Source: Zoroaster sp. YZ-2022 (lineage: Eukaryota > Echinodermata > Asteroidea > Forcipulatida > Zoroasteridae). From it: a DNA stretch of 64,000 nt. The notes under the pieces were generated by a model that saw only the letters and a list, made by a program, of their open reading frames with translations, did no database searches and had not been told where the DNA came from. Positions 1 to 11,599 of this stretch are shown here, in pieces; the stretch's first letter is position 1; every line of letters begins with the position of its first letter. Where the stretch lies: NCBI GenBank assembly GCA_029582265.1, contig CM055823.1, positions 21,557,756-21,621,755 on the forward strand, written 5' to 3'. Position numbers and translations under genes: made by a program.

Positions 1-730
1 CATAATTATGACTTGCTGAAGTTATAATTATATTTGTACTGAGGGCCTCCATGGAAAGCAGTGCTGTGCACTGATCGGAGTTTACCCTCATTAAAGATGA
101 CTAAAATAAAATAAATAAAATAAATAAAATAATCATGACTTCAATAAGTCATAATTATGACTGAAACTAAGTCATAATTATGACTTCAATAAGTCATTTT
201 TATGACTTCAGCTAAGTCATAATTATGACTTCAATAAGTAATTTTTATGACTTAAGCTAAGTCATAATTATGACTTGAACTAAGCCATAATTTTAACATA
301 ATATCTCATCATCATGGCTTAGCATAAGTCATAACAATAACTTAGTTTGCCTATAGAACAACGACGGTTTGACACATGCATTACGGAGATACACACGGAT
401 GCGTTGAAGGAAAATAAAAAATTCTCAGCTGAAGTCATAATTATGACGTAGCTTAAGTCATAATTATGACTTAAATAAGTCATAATTATGACTTCAATAA
501 GTCATTATTATGACTCAAGCTAAGTCATAATTATGACTTCAATAAGTCATAATTATGACTTAAGCTAAGTCATTATTATGACTTAGCGTAAGTCATACTT
601 ACGACTTAAGCAAAGTCATAATTATGAATTAAATAAGTCAATTATGACTTAATATCTCATAATTATGACTAAGCGTACCCGGTAAGTCATAATAATAACT
701 TAGTTTGCCTATAGAACAACGACGGTTTGA
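1..730. repeat. Palindromic minisatellite array, core AAGTCATAATTATGACTT
   Basis: The stretch is built from many copies of a perfectly palindromic 18-bp core, AAGTCATAATTATGACTT, with short A/T-rich linkers (usually CAAT, AAGCT or AAAT). Copies differ by single substitutions inside the half-sites. A non-palindromic segment, cttagtttgcctatagaaca, occurs at 341 and again at 699, so there is a higher-order period of 358 bp. The array runs into the N gap at 731, so its full length is unknown. No coding potential. Confidence 0.85.
31..130 (+). mobile_element. 5'-truncated LINE 3' tail (CR1/L2-like)
   Basis: A short stretch reading gggcctccatggaaagcagt, then a tttaccctcattaaag motif, ends in an (ATAAA)n tail. 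The same layout (gggccctnatggaaagcag, then an A-rich tail) appears on the minus strand at the 3' end of the LINE at 46231-47841. I read it as a LINE 3' UTR and tail with no coding part left. Family assignment rests on this resemblance only. Confidence 0.5.
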
Positions 731-1230
731 NNNNNNNNNNNNNNNNNNNNNNNNNNNNNNNNNNNNNNNNNNNNNNNNNNNNNNNNNNNNNNNNNNNNNN
801 NNNNNNNNNNNNNNNNNNNNNNNNNNNNNNNNNNNNNNNNNNNNNNNNNNNNNNNNNNNNNNNNNNNNNNNNNNNNNNNNNNNNNNNNNNNNNNNNNNNN
901 NNNNNNNNNNNNNNNNNNNNNNNNNNNNNNNNNNNNNNNNNNNNNNNNNNNNNNNNNNNNNNNNNNNNNNNNNNNNNNNNNNNNNNNNNNNNNNNNNNNN
1001 NNNNNNNNNNNNNNNNNNNNNNNNNNNNNNNNNNNNNNNNNNNNNNNNNNNNNNNNNNNNNNNNNNNNNNNNNNNNNNNNNNNNNNNNNNNNNNNNNNNN
1101 NNNNNNNNNNNNNNNNNNNNNNNNNNNNNNNNNNNNNNNNNNNNNNNNNNNNNNNNNNNNNNNNNNNNNNNNNNNNNNNNNNNNNNNNNNNNNNNNNNNN
1201 NNNNNNNNNNNNNNNNNNNNNNNNNNNNNN
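731..1230. other. Assembly gap (500 N)
   Basis: Exactly 500 N, the same size as the other two gaps, so the length is a placeholder. It interrupts the palindromic satellite, which probably caused the break. Confidence 0.98.
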
Positions 1231-2135
<905 letters not shown>

Positions 2136-2194
2136 CTATATATATTTTAAATCCATCACGTAGTATCGCGCTCAACACAATTAAAAATGGGATT

Positions 2195-5100
2195 AGAGTG
2201 TAATCGGGTTTTGGTAATTGTTGAAAGCACTGGACGACGACGAAGGAAGGAGGAAGACTGTTCCAAAGAGTGAGGCCAGCATGGGAAAGCTGTTGTCACC
2301 CCCAAGGCAGGTCTGGGAACAGAAGAAGGAGGAGTCTGATATTGAGTCTGCGTGGAGGTTGTATGCCTGTTGAATTTTGTATATAAACTGGTGAAGAGCC
2401 ATGGACTGCGTGATAGACCAACAGCAGAACTTTGAAGGTGATGCGTTTCTCGACGGCAGTCAGTGGAGGACGAGAACAGGTGTTATGAGACAGGTTTCTT
2501 GGTGAGAGTAACAAGTCTGATGAGATTCTGGGCGTGCAGTTTATTTAGCTGTTGTTGTGGGAGGCTTACAAAGGGTTGCAGAAATCAAGGCGTGAAGAAA
2601 TGAGGGCGTGAACTAGCTATTCAGTTGCTTTTTGACTTAGGTACTTGCAGAACAAAGCAAGGTTGCGCGGTTGATATCTGATTGACCTAGACACATGGCA
2701 GATGTGATTACGGAAGGACATATTGGTGTCAAAGATGATGCCAAGATTACGAGTTTTGGCAGACAGTGGATACTACTGTGCCCACACGAATTTGAAATCC
2801 CCTTCGTATTATTTTGTCGAGCATTTGCTTTGAACCCAGGATAATAGTTCGAACTTAAGATGATTTAGACCATTAGAGTCCATCCAGATGTTGATGTCTT
2901 TGATGCAGGCCTCTAGTTGTTTTTCTGTAGATGACATTGCAGCACAGGATGGTGAAAGAAACATACAATTGTATGTCATCAGCATAACAGTGGTATTTGA
3001 TATTGTGCCGCATTGTGATGTTGCCTATACAGGCTGAAGGTACAGTGAAAACAAAAGGGGGTCACCAACAGAACCTTGGGGGTTTACCATCTAAACAAGA
3101 TAGCTAGCTTTTGACTTTGCATTGCCAATGCCTACACACTGAGCGATTTGACAGATAAGACGCGAACCTGCAGGGCTCTTCCACTGACTCCCAATGAGCA
3201 TAAACGATCAATCAAAATACGATGGTCCAGTGTCAAATGCTGAGGACATGTCAAGTAGAACAAGGGCTGTGATGTTTCCACTATCATTTGTTAAAGAGAA
3301 TATCATCAGTTAAATTTGTGAGAAATTTCTACGCTGTGATATGGGCGGTATGCTGCCGACTGATGACTGTCTAGAAGCGAGAATGTTCATGCAAATGATC
3401 TGAGAGACGAGAACATGCCACACGTTCCAATACTTTGGGGAGATATGGTAAGGTTGGATATTGGACGGTAACTCTGTGAGGAATCTGTGTCCATTCAGAT
3501 TTCTTCCAGTCGTACAATCGCTAATAAATGAGGATTTCAGGGGTTTGACTCCGGTATCTGAGCTCATTGATGATCTCTGTGATGACTGGAGTGGCAGTCA
3601 TACATTTCGTTATCAGACAGGTAGGAATCGGATCCAATTCCGACTTTGCTGGTGACTTTACTGATGATGTTACGAACTTCTTCTAGAAACGGAATAAAGT
3701 ATCTAAGACTGCAACCGTTTGACGTGAGGAAAGGTGGCTGATCGATGATAGATTGTCACGAATAGATGCTATCTTATTGGTGAAAGTTGCTGGTGTATGA
3801 ATTAGATCTTCAGCGGAGACATGTGTTGTTGGAAGAGGGAGGGCTGCTTTCTGTTCAAGATCACCTGCAACTCTGAACAGTCGTTTTGTGTCACCCTGAA
3901 TGATCCTCAATCCGTTTCAAGTTATATACTGTTTTGCTGCACAGATATCATTTTGACTCGCTGACATTGGTGTGGCGGTACAGCTGTCGATATTTCAAGT
4001 TTGGTGATGATCCCCATTTTCTTTCGACTGCCTTCGTATAAGTTTTCTTGTGCTATTTCCTTGGTGTACCATTGAGTATATGGTCGAATAGTCACTGAAC
4101 GTTGTTGAACAGGAGCATGCTTATTTAGAGCAGCTGTCAGAATGGAGTTGTAACTGTAACAACAAGATCTGCGTTGTTTACAGAGCATTTCTCCATGAAT
4201 GACGCTTCATGTAAATCGTCAATGAAACAAGTTGGACGTATGAACTGAATGTTTCGAGAACAGACTTCAGGCGTTCTGACTTGGGTATGCAGGTTACAAA
4301 TATTGTGATGATCGAAATTCCATCGATTATGTTGATGTCAGACATTCCTGAGTCCTTGCCGTGAAACAAGCAGGTCTAAATGTGTCCACGTACATGGGTT
4401 GCTGATGGATGTGCTCTCGCCAAGGCCATAAGCAAAGACATCACAGAAGCCTCTGGCATCAGATGAAGATGAATCAATGTTGAAATCTCCGAAGCCATCA
4501 AACTGGCTTGCTTGAAGGGTGATTGTCAAGTACGTTAGAGAACTCATTTAGAAAATCCTTGAAGGAAGTTGATGATGAGCCTGGTGGTGTATGGTAGCGA
4601 CCAGATATGCCTACAATTCTGAATGATGTCCATTTGTCAATTCAAAAGGACGATGTTATCAAGAGCCGGATGGATGTTGTCTTTAATCCACTCCGATATA
4701 GAAAGGCAACACCACCACCTCTGCCCATTCTCAGTATGTGCTTAAGCAATGTATCCTCCAGGGGTTGGTCTGCAATTGCGTATCGTCCAACGAATATCAT
4801 GTCTCACAAACACCAATAATATCAGTTGTCAACAACAAAGTCAACAAAAGTCACAGGTTTTTGTTTTTCAAAGAATCTTGCATTGAGCATACAGAAGAGT
4901 GGTCTGTTTTGATTTAGACCTCTTTCCAGTAGCTGCACTGAGTTGCTTCGACAGGTAGCGAATTCATTATGCAGATAGTCAGGGTGATGTTCAACAGCGG
5001 AAAATGATGCCAGTCTTCCATGGCCAATAATTACTGGAATCAGACTTCTGGGAGTCGGCCTCCTTCTGGTCCCTGCTTTTACAGCTCCGGCGAGTACGTT

Positions 5101-5200
5101 TGTGTGGAGTTGGACATGGAGTCTGTTTTAGGACGTCCACTGATACATGAATTTGGCATGGTGTCCGTCGACGGATGTTTAAATATGTGATTTCTCTGCG
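2195..5200 (-). mobile_element. Decayed CR1/L2-like LINE
   Basis: Read on the minus strand, degenerate pieces of one non-LTR retrotransposon follow in the expected order. An endonuclease piece at about 4547-4338 contains GDFNIDSSSSDA. A reverse-transcriptase piece at about 3640-3100 contains YRPISNL and a broken AFDTxDHRIL region. A C-terminal piece at 2514-2296 has the RITFKVLLLVYHAVHG motif seen at the end of CR1/L2 polymerases. All pieces have stops and frameshifts, so the copy is dead. Superfamily is clear; the clade is inferred from the C-terminal motif. Confidence 0.75.
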
Positions 5201-5829
5201 TATGTGGCGGAGTGGACGTATGAGTGTAGAAATCAGGCTCTTAATTTTGCAAAGAATAGAGCTGTGTGAGTTGACACTTCAATTGAGAATTGGAATGCAT
5301 GGGCAGACGCCATCAATAACAAACAGCCTTCAAGGTGTTGGAAGGTTTCAATGAAAGATAGAAGGCTTCCAGGTGAATGGCAATTGACTAATCCATGCAG
5401 GTTGACTAATCCATGCATGGGTTCCCAGTGATGAGGAGCTGTGCTATTAAGTGCTTTGCTTTCTTGTTGGATGCTATTGATGGTGGTCGATGTTGTGTGA
5501 AAGCTGGATCTGGAACACACACTGTAGTACCCCAATGTTCAAGATACACAGCGATGTGAAGAAAATCATCCCCAAATTCTCCAGAATGGAATCATATCAC
5601 AGAAGTCTTGCAAACCATGTTGATCAGCAGGTCTTAATCTGTCGCTTGGTGTAAAATTCATGATAGGAATCACAAAACAAACAGGTCAATCAAAGAAAAA
5701 GTAGGAGCTTGATGTGGAGCTGCCAGATAGTGACAGCGCTCACAAAACGGCGCAGATCCTGCACTGATAGTTTTAGATGAACTCAGATAAAGAACCAGTA
5801 ATGTTATGGATATGAATAGATATACTCAC
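5201..5829. other. Intronic or intergenic stretch, no gene recognised
   Basis: A 100-codon open frame on the minus strand (5535-5233) lacks any family resemblance and contains a local tandem duplication (ttgactaatccatgcagg region, 5385-5420). I regard it as chance. It lies just downstream, on the minus strand, of the exon at 5830. Confidence 0.4.
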
Positions 5830-5897
5830 GCATCTTAATTGTTGCAGCTTACACTGATTGCGTATAACAATGGTTGCCTCTCGTCTCAACAAACCTG
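5830..5897 (-). CDS. Internal exon of unidentified host gene (exon C)
   Basis: A 68-nt segment on the minus strand is bounded by a good acceptor (tacattctcag) and a consensus donor (gtgagtat). Only one frame is open: two bases completing a codon, then GLLRREATIVIRNQCKLQQL and two more residues. It enters in phase 1, which is the phase left by the exon at 8069-8171, so the two join in frame across a 2.2-kb intron. I do not recognise the protein. The support is splice sites plus phase agreement; no transcript can be seen. Confidence 0.5.
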
Positions 5898-7578
5898 CTG
5901 AGAATGTAAGAAACAAATGTAGTTAATTTAAATTATAGCATTTTAGTGTATGCAGGTTGTATGGAAAAGAAATGCAGTTTGTTTAGCTTGACTTGGCCCA
6001 CATGAGTCTCACCCAACAAAAGGAATAAAAATTACTCTCAACCCATTTGTAACAATATCTACCTACTTTAAACAAGAATTCGATAATAACGAACTTTCAA
6101 AACAATATTATTTCTACCAAGTACACACATGGCCTTCAAGGCAATTAGTGCCCACCTGTTTGTGTGATTGCTAATACGAGTAGCTGGAAACAAGGGAGGC
6201 AATGACCAAAACCTGAGGTCAGTGTTAGATAATACATACAAATAACTGAACTACTTGAATTTCATTCTCTTTTAACATATCCTTAGTGTTCGCATTATTT
6301 CCATCGATATATATTTATAGTTTAATTTCTTCGTCTGAGAATAAAGAAACTGATCATCTGACGACGACTTACAATAATTAACATGACAATCCCATGGGGC
6401 GTTATCTGTACATGACTATGAGGATCAAACTACCGTATATATATATATTGTCCAGGCACAATATATATACGTATGGGGATCAAACTACACGTATATATTT
6501 GTGCCTGGACATAAAAAAATTCAAGACTCACGGTTCTTAAATTTAGAACCCTTTGGTACCATATTTTAGCCATTAAGGATAAACCAACAGATTGTTATAA
6601 ATATATAAAAGAAATTTGATATACAGGGTGAGAATAAAATTCTAACCTGAACACCCATGGGGGCAGGCCGTGTGTATTTTATGTGAAGCTCCTAGTTGCA
6701 TTCTACAGTTTCATTCAATATGACTGTGCGGGTCCAAGATGTTCTGTCTTGTGTTTGTAAACTTAAAATGAGAAATGTAATGTATCAGTAATGCTAATAA
6801 GGCTAAACAGCTCGGGTTCCCAAAACCTAATATTATGACTTTAAAAAGCCTCACCCTTGGATCCCCAGACAGCCGTTTCCATGGGGTGTGACCCCTGGCC
6901 AACGACATTTATGGAAATTGAATGCATTTGATGTTAGCATCAAAGATAATCCTCTCTGTCAACTCATTCTTTTTAATGGACAGATTCAACCCAGTGCAAT
7001 ATGTTCTGATGATATTTTCCCCACATCCAGCTTTTTTCTGATTACTTATTAGAATGCTTTGATTGAACATAAATTAATTGCACAACTCATTCTCTGCGAA
7101 TAACTGTCTGGATCTACGGGGTGTTTTCTATGCATGTACTCTCCTATTGAGCATTTTGTATTACCCCCTGCTCATGGAGCTTATCCAACAATTTTCATTA
7201 TGATAAGATTCCTTATTCGCTTTATCATCGTCTACGTTAACTGCTCAGCCGTTTCTTAATTCATAAATCATATAATAAATATGAATGTGCCAAAAATTGA
7301 GGGGAGGGGAATGGGTGAAAGGGTTAAGGGAAATACTTGTGTGTTAAAGGTTACATCTAAAAGAATCCTGCAAAAGCTGTGTGAGGACTATTCCAAAAAT
7401 ACCAGCTTTGGTGGTCATACATACAACCACAGCATCTATCATATAACTTATAAACTTGTTTTCCAATATGAAAGATGTCCCGTAATATTTCTAATTCTCC
7501 CTTCCTTCAAAAATCAAGACTGCAAAATCAGTTAGGGGAATATTGCTGCGCAGCTTCCAAAAATAAGATTTTAATTAC
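5898..7578. other. Intron-like stretch of the minus-strand gene
   Basis: No coding segment was recognised. It contains the hairpin at 6449-6511. Open frames at 6711-6908 and 7281-7535 have no family resemblance and no splice context. Confidence 0.4.
6449..6511. repeat. Long hairpin / inverted repeat
   Basis: tgtccaggcacaatatatat at 6449 pairs with atatatttgtgcctggaca ending at 6511, around a short loop (tggggatcaaacta). The loop motif gatcaaactac is also present just upstream at 6423. The short palindromic core could be a MITE relic or a cruciform-prone site. Confidence 0.6.
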
Positions 7579-7648
7579 CTGTCTGATCTGTTTCAGTTCC
7601 CTTCGGCCCTGTCCAAAAATTCTGTATATTCCCCATCAATGATGAGTT
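7579..7648 (-). CDS. Candidate alternative (stop-containing) exon B of the same gene
   Basis: A 70-nt minus-strand segment lies between a good acceptor (ttttcaacttcag) and a strong donor (CAG/gtaatt). Entered in phase 1 from the exon at 8069-8171 it reads ELIIDGEYTEFLDRAEGN and then meets TGA inside the exon. Skipping it joins 8069-8171 to 5830-5897 in an open frame. It therefore behaves like a poison exon or an alternative C-terminal exon. It is also open in phase 0, so it may be spliced differently. Confidence 0.4.
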
Positions 7649-8068
7649 CTGAAGTTGAAAATAACATTCATTGTTATCATTATTCCTGAACATTTAACTT
7701 TGTACAGTTCAGTGAGGAAATAAATAAACTTACCACTACTTATAGTGTTTTTACAGAAAATGCTTTGTTTTAAAAGAAAATTTTGTTCAAACAGCTATAG
7801 CTTCAATCTTTTAAGATTGATAGGGGGAAAATACTGATTGAAACGTCAAGTTGTAACCCAAACCCGGGTTCTTTTCAGAACCACATGTATTTACTCAAAA
7901 GGGAAATTTTTACATGGTGTCACCACATACTCAACTGCATGCAATACATCCATCATGGACAATTCCTTGTAATACCAGGTGTTGAAAACTTAATTTCATA
8001 TTGTTTCCCCTCCCCATGCCCCATCCCCCTTTTATATTTTCACTGAGCTGAGAACAAGGTTTACTCAC

Positions 8069-8171
8069 CACTGATCTGTGACTTCAATTCTGAATGACGT
8101 GCACACGTTAGTGACAGCAGGTACTGTGACCGTTTTGGGTTGTTTCTCATTGCAGCAGGGTCAGCACAATT
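8069..8171 (-). CDS. Internal exon of unidentified host gene (exon A)
   Basis: A 103-nt minus-strand segment has an acceptor (ttccttatttag) and a consensus donor (G/gtgagt). Only one of its three frames is open; it begins NCADPAAMRNNPKRSQYLLS and continues LTCARHSELKSQIS. It ends with one base of the next codon, matching the entry phase of the exon at 5830-5897. The product is not recognised: a soluble-looking, basic, Cys-containing segment with no clear domain. Further upstream exons should lie above 8171; none was identified with confidence. Confidence 0.5.
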
Positions 8172-9349
8172 CTAAATAAGGAAGAAATATATTTATGCAG
8201 GATTTATGTAAAAGCTACATTCAGTTTCAAATGATACACACTGTGCGAAACTGCATTGGTACAAATCAGTTTGTCCAATGCAGTATATGAAAAACTGTGC
8301 TGCACGTTCAAGTTAGCTCTGGTTACTGTGGCGTAATAACAGGCAAAAACATGCTCGTCTGGCTCCAAATAGAGTGAAAATAAATGGCCTTTAAAATACG
8401 TTTAGCTAGGTCCCATTGATCTATAATCGCTTATTAAATTCATGAAATAGAAGGCACCCTTGTCAGTGTGATGTCACCTGTGCTTGCAGGATTTAAAAAT
8501 GAAACGGTTGTTTGATGAGTAGCTGTGCATATAATTTGAAATTGTATGAATGTTCTATTTTGTTTGGTCTTTTGAGTAGACTGCATGGTAACATTAAATT
8601 ATTCTGGACATGTGCGTACTTAAAAGAGACCTGGACGTATTTTAAATCACTTGAATGACTCCAACATTCTCAAATATACACACTGGGCTCTCTTGTACTC
8701 ATCACATTTTATGACAACCACCAGTGTTGCTGATTATGCTCCAGTTAATGACCTGCAGCTGATCAGGCATGATATTCGACCTTTGAAAAACTAGAACAAT
8801 TTCATGGCGTTCAGAAGACCATGTACACATCCAATAAATTGTCACAACACTATTGTTGAGGTGAAGTGTAGGCCACTAATCCAATGATGCATGACATGAT
8901 GAAGTTCCAGACGATAGATAAGGAGGTGGCTGATGCAGCCCTATGCAAGATGATAAAACATGGATAGTACCTAACTCAAGAAGTGGTCATATTCACCTTA
9001 TTCAGCACAGACCCAAGAACGACCAACTCAATGAAAGGCTGATGGCAACCAAGATGCTCACACAGAAACACCAGATGAACTCAGAATGGGAAACCTGTTT
9101 TCCAAACGATCGCAAGGACACCACACTTGTTGATCTTACTTGGACACATTCATATTCAATGCTCTCAATATAAATTATAATTGGCTATCCTCTCTGGTCT
9201 CTTGACCCAGATTTTTGGTTCGAACAGATTTGTAAAGATGGTTAAGTTGGTGAATGACATAGCAGAGTGAGAGTGAAGATGATGAGCGACTTTGCCAACA
9301 TCATTCGACAGTTTTGCAAAAGCATCCCTGAACGGAATCCCGGATCCAA
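8172..9349. other. Non-coding or unrecognised stretch
   Basis: A 76-codon plus-strand frame at 8943-9173 has no splice context and no recognisable motif. No other supported feature. Confidence 0.35.
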
Positions 9350-9981
9350 TGTTACGATCCGAAAATCTTCAAACTATAGGTGAATGGAAGTACTCAAAAG
9401 CCTGAATTTTCTCAGATGCAACAAAGAAATCAAACAAGGTCACACTGATATAAAGAACAAAGAAACAAAGTTATTTAATAATGAAAATATCAACCGCTTC
9501 AAATATCGACGGGTTTAACAAGCGTACAATGATTAGGGTAAACAAGTGTACATCAAGAAAAGATCTTATACTAAATAAGAAGATCTTACGGGCGAGGGCT
9601 GAGCAGGCTCCAGCGAAAATGACACAAAAACAGTTCTCTGACACGGTGTAAATAGAGCTGGACGTCGGGCGAATTCACCTTCAACAAACGGCCGGAATTA
9701 GACGAAACCACGGGGACGCAAGTCGACTACCGTGACAAAATATGGGAAGAAAAATCTCAAAAATACTGAACTGTAGATTTAGTTCACAAAATGTCTTCGG
9801 AATTAAATTCAGCTCTCAGACACTTCCTCGGTCAAGACGAACTTTCTAAAAACACTCCACAGACAGGTCGTAAGCGACATCACAGGTCCTAGCTGGTGTA
9901 CACTAAAGTCTGGTTTTCAAGTCTTTTTTACCGAAGTCTTAATGGTTTGCTCAAATCCTGTTTAAAATCCTCTACCAGCCC

Positions 9982-9992
9982 GTATTTATAGT
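9982..9992 (-). promoter_or_regulatory. TATA box (CTATAAATACG, minus strand)
   Basis: The minus strand reads CTATAAATACGGG, a consensus TATA box, downstream of two HSF sites. Transcription would run toward lower coordinates, starting near 9955. Confidence 0.6.
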
Positions 9993-10036
9993 TTTTAATC
10001 CTTCCTGAAAATACTAGAGATTTCTTCTTCACTCAC

Positions 10037-10087
10037 TTCTAGAAATTTCTGAAATACATCATTTTCAAAGAAACTTCCAGAACGTTC
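10037..10087 (-). promoter_or_regulatory. Two heat-shock elements (HSF sites)
   Basis: GAAACTTCCAGAACGTTC at 10070-10087 is four perfect alternating GAA/TTC units spaced by two bases. TTCTAGAAATTTC at 10037-10049 is three perfect units, with a degenerate fourth. The known HSF consensus is alternating nGAAn units. Both sites lie 45-105 bp upstream of the minus-strand TATA box, the usual heat-shock promoter layout. Confidence 0.75.
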
Positions 10088-10188
10088 TTTCTATTCATAA
10101 CCGTAAACATAATCCGCCCCCTTTGGGGTCAACACGCGGTCCTGGATTATCTCACATACGGTTTGTGTATATATAACATGATATAACA

Positions 10189-11599
10189 ATCAACTTGTAG
10201 AAATACACTATATTCATCACTCTTCAAAATACTAATAAAACACAGGTCTTCTAAGTCAATTAAATGTATGCCTACAGCAGTTACTCCATAGACAGGCTAT
10301 ACTATGTGTATTGGTCAAAACTGGCCTCAAGGTAATTTCTTCTGGTTAGAGCTGAGCTTCAAAATCAGTGCCTTGGTGATTGGATTGGATTTTGTTTATA
10401 CCTGCACTACTCAAAAATGGAATCATCATACAAATTAAAAGTATGTGATTGATCAACCTATCTAATATTAATAGCATCTCAGAAGGAATTTTGAAACAAG
10501 TCAGTTTATGTAAACTGAAATAATCATGTTTTAAAAGCCGTATACATACACCATTGTATCTATAAAACTGTATAGTATACATACATGTACATGTATAAAC
10601 ATATCTGAATACTTTTCTCATTTTCTTAAAAATGACATTTGACTCAGGGATGATTATTGTGATAAAGTGAAAAAGTAGGAAAATTTTTGCCCTTATCGTA
10701 AGGCTATATAGCCTTAGCGGTTTACCTTATAGCCATGTATTGCAAGAACTGTTTTTACTTTTATTCACAATCATGATATACAAGGAAAGTTTCCCTGGTC
10801 AACATTAAAGCTAGTCGAACCTGGTTTCATGGTAGGATTTTCAAAATCAAAGGTAGGAAGAATATCATGCCTGATTAGACAGTAATTTCACCTGATGCTT
10901 GGCTTTAAATACCAACAAGGGATGTGTATAAATTGATGAAACAGTCTGATAAATTCAGCTCTGGTCAAATAATGTACCTATAGCACATGTACTACAACAC
11001 TGTTGAATGGTTAGGCTTGTAAAGTCGAATCATTCTTTCTCATACCGACCGACTCCATTTTCATGCTGGACTCAAAATTCATTATTTTCAAAATATTTCA
11101 TTATTTTGTATTGTTGTAGTTTACATTTAAAAAATGTCACGGGAAACAATGAATCAACTTTCATTATCCTTACAAGCAGAACTGAGCGTTGTTATTTACA
11201 CAAGTTATGTCACATTTGAATGAGTGATTTTGTCCCAAATTCTGTTGACTGACACACTGGCTGAGGTTGTGTGGAGCCCTTCCTGGTCCTTTCTTTGGAG
11301 GCAAGCTCACACCACTGCTGTTCCTCATCTAGATGCAACCCGTGTCACCATCTCTGCAGTTATCTCGTCAATCCCTGGAAGGTATCTCCTCAATATTGTT
11401 ACTCTCCCATTAGCTGATACAGTACACTATAATGCAAACCATCCTTGCGCGGGAAACACAAAGGCCACATTACACACAATCTTTTTAACTTAACTCTAAA
11501 TGCAAATACATAATTAAAAAAATCACCGTGCACACAAATGAACAATGAGGTCCACTCCATATTCCCTACATTTATTACAGATTGACTGACGCCTTCAAT
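10189..11599. other. Unrecognised stretch
   Basis: Open frames at 10346-10621 (minus), 11007-11219 and 11224-11493 (plus) have no motif I recognise. The 11224-11493 frame lacks an early ATG context and splice signals. Nothing further can be supported. Confidence 0.35.

Larger units (their letters stand above)
9350..10188 (-). mobile_element. Probable solo LTR with a heat-shock-type promoter
   Basis: The segment starts TGTTACGATCCG and ends ATATAACA (TG...CA). The flanks tccaa and atcaa match at only 3 of 5 positions, so a target-site duplication is not proven. Read on the minus strand it has heat-shock elements, a TATA box, then about 600 bp of leader without a long ORF, ending CGGATCGTAACA. 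No gag or pol lies next to it. It could instead be the promoter and 5' end of a host stress gene whose coding part is missing or unrecognised. Confidence 0.45.

Noticed and set aside
1..730. CRISPR-like array
   Set aside because: The repeats are palindromic and near-contiguous with tiny similar linkers instead of unique spacers, and the genome is eukaryotic.
5233..5535. 100-codon minus-strand frame as a LINE ORF1
   Set aside because: It includes a local tandem duplication and has no ORF1-like motif (no zinc knuckle, coiled coil or RRM pattern).
8943..9173. 76-codon plus-strand frame as a gene
   Set aside because: No motif, no splice context and surrounding sequence is non-coding in character.
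11224..11493. 89-codon plus-strand frame as an exon
   Set aside because: No splice sites in suitable positions and no recognisable motif.
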